A stretch of 64,000 bases of DNA from Neorhizobium galegae bv. officinalis (lineage in GTDB: Bacteria > Pseudomonadota > Alphaproteobacteria > Rhizobiales > Rhizobiaceae). The notes under the pieces were generated by a model that worked only from the letters and a program-made list of their open reading frames with translations, ran no database searches and had not been told where the DNA came from. The stretch covers positions 124,001 to 188,000 of the forward strand of contig CCRI01000012.1 in the NCBI GenBank assembly GCA_000985875.1. Direction: 5' to 3'. Of this stretch, positions 1 through 7,261 are shown one piece after another; position 1 is the stretch's first letter, and the number at the start of each line of letters is the position of its first letter. Position numbers and translations under genes: made by a program.

Positions 1-1
1 C

Positions 2-697
2 GCCGGGCTGGCGCGCGGATTTTCCGGGTTTGGCGGAGCATTGATCTTCGTTCCGCTCGCCGGTGCTGCCGTCGGGCCGAAGATCGCCCCTGCCCTGCTG
101 CTCGTCATCGACGGGGTGACGACGCTCGGCATGGTGCCGGACGGCTGGAAGCGCGCCAACCGCCGCGAGGTGGGCACGATGCTGATTGGTACGCTGATCG
201 GCGTGCCGGTGGGTACGACGCTGCTGGCCGTGCTCGACCCGACGGCACTGCGCTGGCTGATCTCGGTTGTCGTGCTCTTTCTGCTGGTCTTCCTGATTTC
301 CGGTTGGCGTTACCACGGCAAACCGAAGACGCCGCTGACGATCGGCGTCGGAGCGCTTGCCGGCCTGTTCGGTGGGGCCGCACAACTCTCCGGTCCCCCG
401 GTCGTCGCCTACTGGCTCGGCGGTGCCATTCCGCCGCTCACCGTGCGTGCCAATCTCATCCTCTATTTCGCGCTTTCGACGGTGATCTCGGCCATTGCCT
501 ATGTCGTCGGCGGTCTTTTGACATTCGACGTTCTTGCGCTCGCACTGATCGCCGGGCCGGGTTATGGCCTCGGTGTGATCGCCGGTTCGAAACTGTTCGG
601 ATTTGCCTCCGAAGGCACTTTTCGGCGCATCTGCTTCATGCTGATCGCCATGGCGGCGATCGTCAGCCTGCCGCTTTTCGACGCGTTGCGGCCCTGA
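2..697 (+). CDS. TauE/SafE family sulfite/anion exporter, 5' end cut off by the window
   Basis: Integral membrane permease of the TauE/SafE (DUF81) family, whose members move sulfite, sulfoacetate or related organosulfur anions across the inner membrane. The open frame runs in from the window edge and begins with the family-typical stretch GFSGFGGALIFVPLAG, so the true start lies outside. Several hydrophobic segments follow, and the internal repeat GLFGGAAQLSGPPVVAYWL at about residues 105-125 of the visible part is the second TauE signature. It ends at a TGA. The next gene starts about 70 bases downstream on the same strand and is unrelated in function. The substrate cannot be told from sequence. 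Confidence 0.85.
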   Translation, partial: AGLARGFSGFGGALIFVPLAGAAVGPKIAPALLLVIDGVTTLGMVPDGWKRANRREVGTMLIGTLIGVPVGTTLLAVLDPTALRWLISVVVLFLLVFLISGWRYHGKPKTPLTIGVGALAGLFGGAAQLSGPPVVAYWLGGAIPPLTVRANLILYFALSTVISAIAYVVGGLLTFDVLALALIAGPGYGLGVIAGSKLFGFASEGTFRRICFMLIAMAAIVSLPLFDALRP

Positions 698-768
698 GCA
701 GGATTCAGCGCGGATTATTCAGCAAGACTTAACCCGTCCGAGAGTAGGGTCGGCCTCACCGAAGTAAC

Positions 769-1845
769 GTGGGCGTGATCGCGGTGGGGAATACCAGGGA
801 GAGGTTTCAGGCGCTTTGGCGCCGGGATGTCAAACGCCGGCTTGTCGCCGGTGGCCTCGACATGGCTGCCGCACTTGCGCGTGCCGGGATGATGCCCAAT
901 GCCCGCGGTCACGGCGCCATATTCACGCTCCACCATGTGCGGCCGACACAGAGCCGGCCGCTGCAGCCGAGCGGGCATCTGGAAGTGACACCGGATTTCC
1001 TCGGCGAAGCGATCGAGCGGCTTTCGGCCGAAGGTTACGAGTTCATCCCTTTGAGCGACGTGCCGGCGCGGCTTGCCGCACCGACCAAACAACCGTTCGC
1101 GGCCTTCACGCTCGATGACGGCTACCGCAACAATGCCGAATATGCCCTGCCCGTCTTTGCCCGCCACGGCGTGCCCTTCACCATTTTCGTCACCCGCGGG
1201 TTTGCCGAGCGGACCCATTCACTATGGTGGGAGACGGTTGCCGAACTGCTCGGCCGCGAACGGGAAGTGACGTTCGACTTCGGCGGCGGATCCGAAGTCC
1301 TCGACCTCACCTCCGAGGCCCGCAAGTTTGACGCATTCGACCGGTTTTCCAGCTATGTCCTGGAAGTCGAGGAATCCACCGCCGTCTCGCGGATCGATGC
1401 GCTGGCGAGAAAACACGGCGTCGATCCGCTGAAGATCACCGCCGACCTGACCATGAATGCCGAGGAGCTCCGCTCGGTCGCCGCCCATCCGCTGGCTTCG
1501 CTCGGCGCCCATACGACAAGCCACCGGGCGGTCGCCCGCCTCTCGGCGGAAGACGCGCGCGCGGAAATGGAGCAGTCGGCCGACTGGATCGAGGGCCTGA
1601 TCGGCGAACGGCCGGCCACGATCGCCTATCCCTATGGCAGCCGCGCCGCGGTTTCCGAGCGCGACTATGCGACCGCAAGGGAACTCGGCTTTTCAGTCGC
1701 GGTGACGACGCAGCCCGGCACGCTCTGCGCCAGATACGTGAACAGGCTCACCGGCCTGCCGCGCATCTCGCTCAACGGCTATTACCAGCAGCCGCGCTAC
1801 GTCTCGGCACTCGCCTCGGGCATCCCGTTCGTGATCGGCCGCTAA
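769..1845 (+). CDS. Polysaccharide deacetylase family protein (NodB homology domain)
   Basis: Probable metal-dependent carbohydrate esterase family 4 deacetylase, 358 residues. The NodB fold shows the metal/catalytic Asp pair in FTLDDGYRNN (about residues 115-124), the His-x3-His metal site in GAHTTSHRAV (about 244-253) and the YPYG motif (about 287). This family removes acetyl or formyl groups from polysaccharide N- or O-acyl sugars. No clear Sec signal peptide is visible. The GTG at 769 is the longest start; a start further inside is possible because the first 30 residues are not clearly conserved. The substrate is unknown, and there is no glycan operon beside it. A decayed toxin gene starts three bases after its stop. 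Confidence 0.85.
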   Translation: MGVIAVGNTRERFQALWRRDVKRRLVAGGLDMAAALARAGMMPNARGHGAIFTLHHVRPTQSRPLQPSGHLEVTPDFLGEAIERLSAEGYEFIPLSDVPARLAAPTKQPFAAFTLDDGYRNNAEYALPVFARHGVPFTIFVTRGFAERTHSLWWETVAELLGREREVTFDFGGGSEVLDLTSEARKFDAFDRFSSYVLEVEESTAVSRIDALARKHGVDPLKITADLTMNAEELRSVAAHPLASLGAHTTSHRAVARLSAEDARAEMEQSADWIEGLIGERPATIAYPYGSRAAVSERDYATARELGFSVAVTTQPGTLCARYVNRLTGLPRISLNGYYQQPRYVSALASGIPFVIGR

Positions 1846-1848
1846 AAG

Positions 1849-2190
1849 ATGGTTAGGTCATTTGAATTCGTGAACTCTTCCGCGAAAAAGGCCTTTCAAG
1901 AACTTCCAAAAGATATCCAGATCCAATTCGCCAATGACCTTCAGCGTGTCCAGGAAGGGCTTCAGCCTCTCTCCGACTTCAAGCATCTAAAGGGTATTGG
2001 GAACGGCGTCATCTAACTCATCGAGAACGGCAGCCCGGCCTATCGCGCTGTCTACTGTGCCAAATACCTCGACACGGTTTTCATCCTCCATGCCTTCACC
2101 AAGAACACGAATGGCGTGGACCGCAAGGCAATGGATACGGTCCAGGATCGTCACAAGACGATGCTGCAAATCGTGAAAAGTCGCAAATAG
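1849..2190 (+). pseudogene. Gp49/HigB-type (RelE superfamily) toxin gene interrupted by an in-frame TAA
   Basis: Reading from the ATG at 1849, the frame gives 55 residues starting MVRSFEFVNSSAKKAFQELP, then a TAA at 2014-2016. The same frame then continues open to a TAG at 2188-2190 with LIENGSPAYRAVYCAKY and VFILHAFTKN, which are typical of phage Gp49-like / HigB toxins (PF05973). A single G-to-T change (GAA to TAA) in the family's usual 'V-x-E-I/L-R' stretch would explain the stop, so the gene looks recently inactivated by one nonsense mutation. It lies tail-to-tail, one base apart, with an XRE antitoxin-like gene on the other strand; these pairs are normally co-directional. Family assignment is by recognition of the motif pattern. 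Confidence 0.8.
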
Positions 2191-2191
2191 A

Positions 2192-2503
2192 TCAGGCCGC
2201 CTCGACCACGTCGCAGATCACCTTGTGCTCGGCGCTGAAGGACGGCTTCAGGCGCACACCGAGCTTCGCAAGATAGCCGATCAGCTTGTCTGCCGAGAAA
2301 AGCTGAATCTTCCCGCGCATCAACTCGCTGACACGGGGTTGGGGAATATCAAGGGCTTTCGCTATATCCGTCTGCTTCCACTTTCTGTCTTCGAAAATGG
2401 CAACCAGGGTCGTGAGCAGATCCGAGCGAAACCGCAGGTCTGCGGCCTCGATCGGATCCTCAGTGACGACGTCAAAGATGTTCTCAAAGACCAGACGTTC
2501 CAT
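2192..2503 (-). CDS. XRE-family helix-turn-helix protein, HigA-type antitoxin-like
   Basis: Small DNA-binding protein of 103 residues. The helix-turn-helix is at about residues 40-65, with WKQTDIAKALDIPQPRVSEL as the recognition region. It resembles the XRE antitoxins (COG5606) that usually accompany Gp49/HigB toxins and autorepress their promoters. I place the start at the ATG whose first base is 2503, preceded by AAGG; an upstream ATG would add 14 residues that overlap the probable promoter. The presumed toxin partner lies convergent and carries a premature stop, so this may be an orphan antitoxin. A TATAC-N8-GTATA inverted repeat just upstream (2516-2533) is a plausible autoregulatory operator. 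Confidence 0.8.
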   Translation of the reverse strand: MERLVFENIFDVVTEDPIEAADLRFRSDLLTTLVAIFEDRKWKQTDIAKALDIPQPRVSELMRGKIQLFSADKLIGYLAKLGVRLKPSFSAEHKVICDVVEAA

Positions 2504-2515
2504 CTTCAACCTTAA

Positions 2516-2533
2516 TATACAGATTTTCGTATA
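2516..2533. promoter_or_regulatory. Inverted repeat TATAC-N8-GTATA upstream of the XRE gene
   Basis: A perfect 5-bp inverted repeat separated by 8 bases, about 12 bases upstream of the start of the XRE gene, in an AT-rich island of otherwise GC-rich DNA. Its position and symmetry suit an operator for the XRE protein. Binding is inferred only. Confidence 0.4.
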
Positions 2534-2568
2534 ATCTAGAGACAAAAACCGGCCTGGTCAATGATGGA

Positions 2569-3189
2569 TTACGGATACATCCGCACCTTTTCCCAAGGGC
2601 CGTCCGCGACGGTGCGGCGGAACTCGATGCGGTCGTGCAGGCGGAACTGGCGATCGTGCCAGAACTCGATCGACACTGGCTTGATGCGGAACCCGGACCA
2701 GTAGGGCGGCCGCGGAATGTCGCCGATCGCGTAACGGGCGGTGTATTCGGCGACCGATCTTTCGAGCGCGAAGCGGGCTTCGAGCGGGCGGGACTGTTTC
2801 GATGCCCAGGCGCCGATGCGGCTGCCCCGGGGACGCGAGGCGTAATAGGCATCCGCCTCCGCATCGCTCACCACTTCCACCTCGCCGCGCAGGCGGACCT
2901 GACGGCGCAGCGATTTCCAGTGGAAACACATCGCCGCCTTCTTCTGGCCGAGGATCTCTCGGCCCTTCTGGCTTTCGAAATTGGTGTAGAAGACGAAACC
3001 GCTCTCGTCATACCCCTTCAAGAGGACCATGCGAACGTTCGGCATGCCGTCTTCGTCGACGGTTGCAACCGCAACGGCATTCGGATCGTTAGGTTCGGAG
3101 CTCTCGGCATCCTTCAGCCAGGCACCGAAAAGCGCGAAAGGCTCGTTCTCGGTGGTGAAGTCACCAGTTGTTAACCCGCTCTCAGACAT
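2569..3189 (-). CDS. pdxH: Pyridoxamine 5'-phosphate oxidase
   Basis: FMN-dependent oxidase that makes pyridoxal 5'-phosphate from pyridoxine or pyridoxamine 5'-phosphate, the last step of vitamin B6 synthesis and salvage; cytosolic homodimer. It is 206 residues, the usual length. Recognisable family stretches are MPNVRMVLLKGYDESGFVFY and FYTNFESQKGRE (FMN/PLP binding), SRIGAWASKQS, and the C-terminal RLHDRIEF. The frame is open far upstream, but the ATG at 3189 gives the family N-terminus (MSESGLTTGDFT). It is divergent from a small lipoprotein gene whose start is about 30 bases away, so both share a short promoter region. Confidence 0.95.
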   Translation of the reverse strand: MSESGLTTGDFTTENEPFALFGAWLKDAESSEPNDPNAVAVATVDEDGMPNVRMVLLKGYDESGFVFYTNFESQKGREILGQKKAAMCFHWKSLRRQVRLRGEVEVVSDAEADAYYASRPRGSRIGAWASKQSRPLEARFALERSVAEYTARYAIGDIPRPPYWSGFRIKPVSIEFWHDRQFRLHDRIEFRRTVADGPWEKVRMYP

Positions 3190-3220
3190 ATTGACTAAAA
3201 TACTCCCAATCTCATGAAAA

Positions 3221-3712
3221 ATGCCCGAGTTTTTCAGTCGGACAGGACGCACGGTGGTAGTGATAGCAAAGTCGAAGAGCCGCACAAAGAGGTCGTTTCT
3301 CCTTGGCAGACGGGCAGCCGCCTTCTGCCTTGCCGGGCTTTCGCTTGCCGGTTGTACCAGCAGCCTCGATCTTTTCGGAAGCTCCCCCAAAGTCGACCGC
3401 TCGATCGCGACCGGCACCGTGCCTAGCGCGTCCCAGCCTACCGGTGCCACGCTTTCCGACGAGGCGACGGTACGCAACGCTGTCTCTTCGGCCGATCTTG
3501 CGAAGGTCGGCACGGCTTCGGTTCCATGGGCCAACACGGCAACCGGCAGCGCCGGCGTGGTGTCGCAGATCCGGGAGGCCCGTAACGGCGAGCAGATCTG
3601 CCGCGCCTTCACCACCACCAGGCATTCCTACGAAGGCATCGCCATGTTTTCGGGCCAGACGTGCCTTACCAATAGCGGCGACTGGATGCTGACGGCTTTC
3701 GACCGCCAGTAG
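3221..3712 (+). CDS. Putative lipoprotein resembling RT0821/Lpp0805 family surface proteins
   Basis: Small secreted protein of up to 163 residues. A basic stretch (KSKSRTKRSFLLGRR), a hydrophobic helix and a lipobox LAGC at about residues 42-45 indicate a lipoprotein signal peptide, so the mature protein is probably anchored to a membrane facing the periplasm. The C-terminal half (NTATGSAGVVSQ, GEQICRAFTTT, GQTCLTNSGDWML) looks like the conserved domain of RT0821/Lpp0805 surface-antigen-like proteins. The ATG at 3221 is the longest start; GTGs near 3250 would give a more standard signal peptide. It is divergent from pdxH. Function unknown. Confidence 0.7.
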   Translation: MPEFFSRTGRTVVVIAKSKSRTKRSFLLGRRAAAFCLAGLSLAGCTSSLDLFGSSPKVDRSIATGTVPSASQPTGATLSDEATVRNAVSSADLAKVGTASVPWANTATGSAGVVSQIREARNGEQICRAFTTTRHSYEGIAMFSGQTCLTNSGDWMLTAFDRQ

Positions 3713-3978
3713 GTCCGCCCTCCCCCAAACCAACGCCGCTGCAGATCCGTTTCATGCGTTTGCGAAAGTCGCGCCGGAAACCATTCGTTTACCTTAACGA
3801 GTGCGATTGGCGGCCGCGTAACCACTGATTCACAAGTCCTAACATAGGCTCACCGGATGTGAGCAGTAATCTGCCCGGAACATGAGGAACCGGCGGATGG
3901 CTGTCGGAGTTGTGACGAGTATCGGGGGTCCAAGGATCAAGCGGGGGCCTGCCGTTTCAAGTAACCGGTGGTCCCACA

Positions 3979-5097
3979 ATGCGTGATCCCTATTCCCTTC
4001 TTGGCGTGAAGCGCAATGCCGAGCCCGACGAAATCAAGGCAGCCTGGCGCGCCAAGGCCAAGACCGTTCATCCCGACCAGAACCAGGACGATCCGTCTGC
4101 GACGAGCCGTTTCGCAGAGATCGGCCAGGCCTACGAGGTCCTGAAGGATCCCGAGCGCCGCAAGCGATACGACAGGGCCGCCGAGATGCACCAGACCATC
4201 ATGCAGCAGCGCAATGCCGCCCGCGAAGCCGCTGAGCGCGCCAAGGCCGCAAAGGCCAATGCCGAAAAGGTCATGGAAGAACTCGCCAAGGCCAATGCGC
4301 AAAACGCCAAATCCCAGGCACAAGCACAAGCCCAGTCTCAGGCTCATCCTCAGAACCAGTCCGGCCCGGCAGGCGAAACGCCTGAGGACATGATCGAGCG
4401 CATCTTCGGCGCCGCGGCGGGCGACCAGGCAAAATCCCATCCGGGCGGCCCGGCGCAGGCGAACGGCGAACCGGCGGAAACGGCCAAGGCAGATGCACCC
4501 GGCGCCGAAAGACCGCCTCTGCCGGCCCTTGCCATCGACCTGATCGCCTCCATCGTGCGCCGCTTCCGCGGCACGACGCCTGCTCCGGAAAAGGCTCCGG
4601 ATATTTCCGTCGAGGCGACGGTGACCGTGGAGGACCTCCTGAAACTCAACGCGGTCACGCTGAAGATGGCCGAAGACCGCGAAGTCCGCCTCGTTCTGGA
4701 AAAGGGCATGACGGAAGGCCATGTGGCGCGGCTGAAGGGCCAGGGCCTCAAGCTTGCCGGCATGAAATCCGGCGATCTTCTTGCCTCGATCAAAGTTTCC
4801 CGCGACAGCCGTTTCCGCGTCGAGGGTTTCGATCTTCACACGACCTTGTCAATTTCGCTCGAAGACGCGGTGCTTGGCGGCGACGCCTCGGTCGAGACGC
4901 CGGAAGGCAACCGCAACATCAGCATTCCGGCATGGTCGGGTTCCGACCAGACGGTCCGGCTGAACGGCCTCGGGCTTCATGACGATGCCGGCGGCCGCGG
5001 CGACCTCGTCGTCGAACTGCGCGTCGTGCTGTGGGAAAAGCCGAACGAAAAGGTTACCGACCTGATGCGGCACATGCGCCATGGGCTCTATGTCTGA
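3979..5097 (+). CDS. J-domain protein (DnaJ/CbpA-like co-chaperone)
   Basis: Hsp40-type co-chaperone of 372 residues, expected to stimulate a DnaK ATPase and deliver substrates. The N-terminal J domain (about 1-70) has the diagnostic HPD in KTVHPDQNQDD. A charged Ala/Lys-rich helix follows (about 75-110), then a low-complexity Gln/Ala linker (AQAQAQSQAHPQNQ) and a CbpA-type C-terminal domain (about 200-365; LVLEKGMTEGHVARLKGQGL). There is no zinc-finger CxxCxGxG repeat and no classical G/F region, so it is not canonical DnaJ. In this group of bacteria it commonly sits near fabI and a phosphatase, as here. The 266 bases upstream hold no recognised gene. Confidence 0.88.
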   Translation: MRDPYSLLGVKRNAEPDEIKAAWRAKAKTVHPDQNQDDPSATSRFAEIGQAYEVLKDPERRKRYDRAAEMHQTIMQQRNAAREAAERAKAAKANAEKVMEELAKANAQNAKSQAQAQAQSQAHPQNQSGPAGETPEDMIERIFGAAAGDQAKSHPGGPAQANGEPAETAKADAPGAERPPLPALAIDLIASIVRRFRGTTPAPEKAPDISVEATVTVEDLLKLNAVTLKMAEDREVRLVLEKGMTEGHVARLKGQGLKLAGMKSGDLLASIKVSRDSRFRVEGFDLHTTLSISLEDAVLGGDASVETPEGNRNISIPAWSGSDQTVRLNGLGLHDDAGGRGDLVVELRVVLWEKPNEKVTDLMRHMRHGLYV

Positions 5098-5202
5098 CGG
5101 GCATCGCCCAATATGACAATTTTGCGTCGGTATTCACCGCTAAGCACCCTTTGTTACGCCCACTAACACGAGATGATCCAAGTCTGCTTGAACCCTTGAG
5201 CC

Positions 5203-5217
5203 GCCTATGTCATAGGC
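5203..5217. promoter_or_regulatory. GCCTATG-T-CATAGGC inverted repeat upstream of fabI
   Basis: Perfect 7-bp arms around one base, 31 bases before the fabI start codon, in the only non-coding stretch between the J-domain gene and fabI. It could be an operator or overlap a -10 element (TATGTC). No regulator is assigned. Confidence 0.3.
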
Positions 5218-5248
5218 AGCGTTCATCTAAGGTATCAGGGGACTATGA

Positions 5249-6067
5249 ATGGTTCAGGCTTCCGGCCTCATGGCAGGCAAACGCGGTCTCATCATGGGCG
5301 TTGCCAACAATCGTTCGATCGCGTGGGGCATTGCCAAGGCCATCCACCAGCATGGGGGCGAAGTCGCGTTCACCTACCAGGGCGATGCACTCAAGAAGCG
5401 CGTTGAGCCGCTCGCCGCCGAACTGGGCGCCTATATGGCCGGCCATTGCGACGTCAGCGACGAATCGACCATAGACGAGGTCTTCGCCAATCTCGAAAAG
5501 CATTGGGGCAAGATCGACTTCCTGGTGCATGCGATCGGCTTTTCCGACAAGGACGAGCTGACCGGCCGCTATGTCGACACCTCGGCGGACAATTTTGCCA
5601 AGACGATGCAGATCTCGGTCTATTCCTTCACGTCTGTCGCCAGGCGGGCGGAAAAGCTGATGACCGACGGCGGCTCGATGCTGACCCTCACCTATTACGG
5701 TGCCGAGAAGGTCATGCCGAACTACAACGTCATGGGCGTTGCCAAGGCGGCACTCGAGGCCAGCGTCAAATATCTCGCGGTCGATCTGGGTCCGAAGAAC
5801 ATCCGCGTCAACGCGATCTCGGCCGGGCCGATCAAGACGCTTGCCGCTTCCGGCATCGGCGACTTCCGCTACATCCTCAAATGGAACGAATACAATGCGC
5901 CGCTGCGCCGTACCGTCACCATCGAGGAAGTGGGCGATGTCGGCCTCTACATGTTGTCCGACCTGTCGCGCTCCGTGACCGGCGAAACCCATCATGCCGA
6001 CAGCGGTTACCATGTCGTCGGCATGAAGGCCGTCGATGCGCCGGACATTTCGGTCATCAAGGACTGA
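5249..6067 (+). CDS. fabI: Enoyl-[acyl-carrier-protein] reductase (NADH)
   Basis: Catalyses the last reduction of each fatty acid elongation cycle, trans-2-enoyl-ACP to acyl-ACP; cytosolic tetramer, target of triclosan-type inhibitors. It is 272 residues, the usual FabI length. It shows the cofactor-binding GKRGLIMGVANNRSIAWGIA near residue 10, the FabI-type active site Tyr-x6-Lys in YNVMGVAK (about 158-165) and the conserved NAISAGPIKTLAASGI. The ATG at 5249 is used; an overlapping ATG at 5245 is out of frame. A histidine phosphatase gene follows 22 bases after the stop and may be co-transcribed. Many rhizobia have two FabI paralogues; which one this is cannot be said. Confidence 0.95.
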   Translation: MVQASGLMAGKRGLIMGVANNRSIAWGIAKAIHQHGGEVAFTYQGDALKKRVEPLAAELGAYMAGHCDVSDESTIDEVFANLEKHWGKIDFLVHAIGFSDKDELTGRYVDTSADNFAKTMQISVYSFTSVARRAEKLMTDGGSMLTLTYYGAEKVMPNYNVMGVAKAALEASVKYLAVDLGPKNIRVNAISAGPIKTLAASGIGDFRYILKWNEYNAPLRRTVTIEEVGDVGLYMLSDLSRSVTGETHHADSGYHVVGMKAVDAPDISVIKD

Positions 6068-6089
6068 TGCTGTTCCAGGGACGTCTGCC

Positions 6090-6677
6090 GTGCTCATCTA
6101 CATGATCCGCCACGGGCAGACGGACTGGAATGCCGAAGGCCGGCTCCAGGGCCAGCAGGACATTCCGCTCAATATGCTCGGCCGTTCCCAGGCAACCCGG
6201 AACGGCGAGCGGCTGCGCGAGATGATCGGCGCGGCCGACGGGTTCAGCTTCATCGCCAGCCCGTTGTCGCGTACCCGCGAAACCATGGAACGGCTGCGCA
6301 CCGCCATGGGCCTCGATCCCCTCGCCTATCGGACCGACGAACGGCTGGTCGAAGTCTCCTTTGGCGACTGGGAAGGCTATACGCTCGATGAGATCGGCCA
6401 GATTTCTCCAGACCGGCTCGCCGCCCGAGCCGAGCAGAAATGGAGTTTCATCCCGCCAGGGACGTCTGCCGAGAGCTACGAGATCCTCTGCTGGCGGATC
6501 GGCGCGTGGTTGCAATCCCTCGACGGTCCGACCGTCTGCGTCAGCCATGGCGGGGTGATCCGCTCGCTCTTCCGGCTGATCGGCAACCTCGACGAGGACC
6601 AGGCCGCCACCGTTCCGACCCCGCAGGATCGCATCCTTGAGGTCGATACCAGCGACAACAGGATGCAATGGCTCTGA
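6090..6677 (+). CDS. Histidine phosphatase family protein (phosphoglycerate mutase-like)
   Basis: Cofactor-independent-looking member of the His-phosphatase clan, 195 residues. The phospho-acceptor motif is YMIRHGQTDWN at about residues 4-14, the second catalytic His lies in CVSHGGVIRSLF (about 150), and the Arg/Glu pair RLVEVSFGDWEG is at about 81-92. Such proteins are often annotated as phosphoglycerate mutase but many are phosphatases of small phosphorylated metabolites. The GTG at 6090 is the best start: it places RHG close to the N-terminus, while the longer frame runs into fabI. It follows fabI closely and probably shares its transcript. Confidence 0.85.
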   Translation: MLIYMIRHGQTDWNAEGRLQGQQDIPLNMLGRSQATRNGERLREMIGAADGFSFIASPLSRTRETMERLRTAMGLDPLAYRTDERLVEVSFGDWEGYTLDEIGQISPDRLAARAEQKWSFIPPGTSAESYEILCWRIGAWLQSLDGPTVCVSHGGVIRSLFRLIGNLDEDQAATVPTPQDRILEVDTSDNRMQWL

Positions 6678-6734
6678 TCCGGGCCAACTCCGATCGTCGG
6701 ATATTCTAAATTAGACTTGAATAATTCTTCAGTC

Positions 6735-6995
6735 TTACTGAACGATCTGCAGGTCGTCGACAACGCGGTTGCCGTCGACAACCGTGTAGAAGACGAGCAC
6801 CTTGACGCCAGCCTTCAAGCCTTCGAAGTTGAACTCCTCGGGCACCTTGTAGATCTTTCCGTCATCGAGCGTGAAGTTGAGCGCCTTGGCGTCCACGGCC
6901 TTGATCGTGGCTTCGACGTCGGCGCTTTGCGCCCAGCTGTTCAGGGGCGAAAAGACGCTGGCCGTGGCAAGCAGAGCAGCAATCAGGATGCGCAT
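6735..6995 (-). CDS. DUF1344 domain-containing small secreted protein
   Basis: 86-residue protein with a Sec signal peptide (MRILIAALLATASVFSPLNSWAQS, cleavage after AQ/AQS at about 22-24) and a DUF1344 core (VEATIKAVDAKALNFTLDDG, then VPEEFNFEGLKAGVKVLVFY). These small periplasmic proteins are common in rhizobia; no function is established. The ATG at 6995 is chosen because it directly begins the signal peptide. It converges on the phosphatase gene, leaving about 57 bases between the stops, and has a free upstream region shared with the divergent GGDEF/EAL gene. Confidence 0.8.
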   Translation of the reverse strand: MRILIAALLATASVFSPLNSWAQSADVEATIKAVDAKALNFTLDDGKIYKVPEEFNFEGLKAGVKVLVFYTVVDGNRVVDDLQIVQ

Positions 6996-7261
6996 GGTCG
7001 GAAGCCTTGATGACGTCGATGATGTCTCGTTTCGACGCACAGATAGCCTGCCGATTGTGGCGAAAATCGCCCGTCACCATGACATTTTCCGTATAAGTAA
7101 TGACCTGATAGTTAACGCTTTTCGAGAAGAGGCGTGCCGCATCGCGGCCGAGCCGTTCACGTCCGCTGAATTATTCAGAGTATTCGTACAATAAATCGCG
7201 CCAAAGTTTGTAGGGTGGGGTGAAAGCGTAAATTAACCCCCTCACCATAGGCTGTTCCGTC

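Noticed and set aside
2569..3618. A 349-codon version of pdxH extending past 3189
   Set aside because: The extra 143 codons are antisense to the lipoprotein gene and show no family similarity; the ATG at 3189 gives a normal-length PdxH.
5203..5217. The fabI upstream palindrome as a known fatty-acid regulator site
   Set aside because: It does not match any fatty acid biosynthesis operator I can name; it is kept only as an unassigned dyad.
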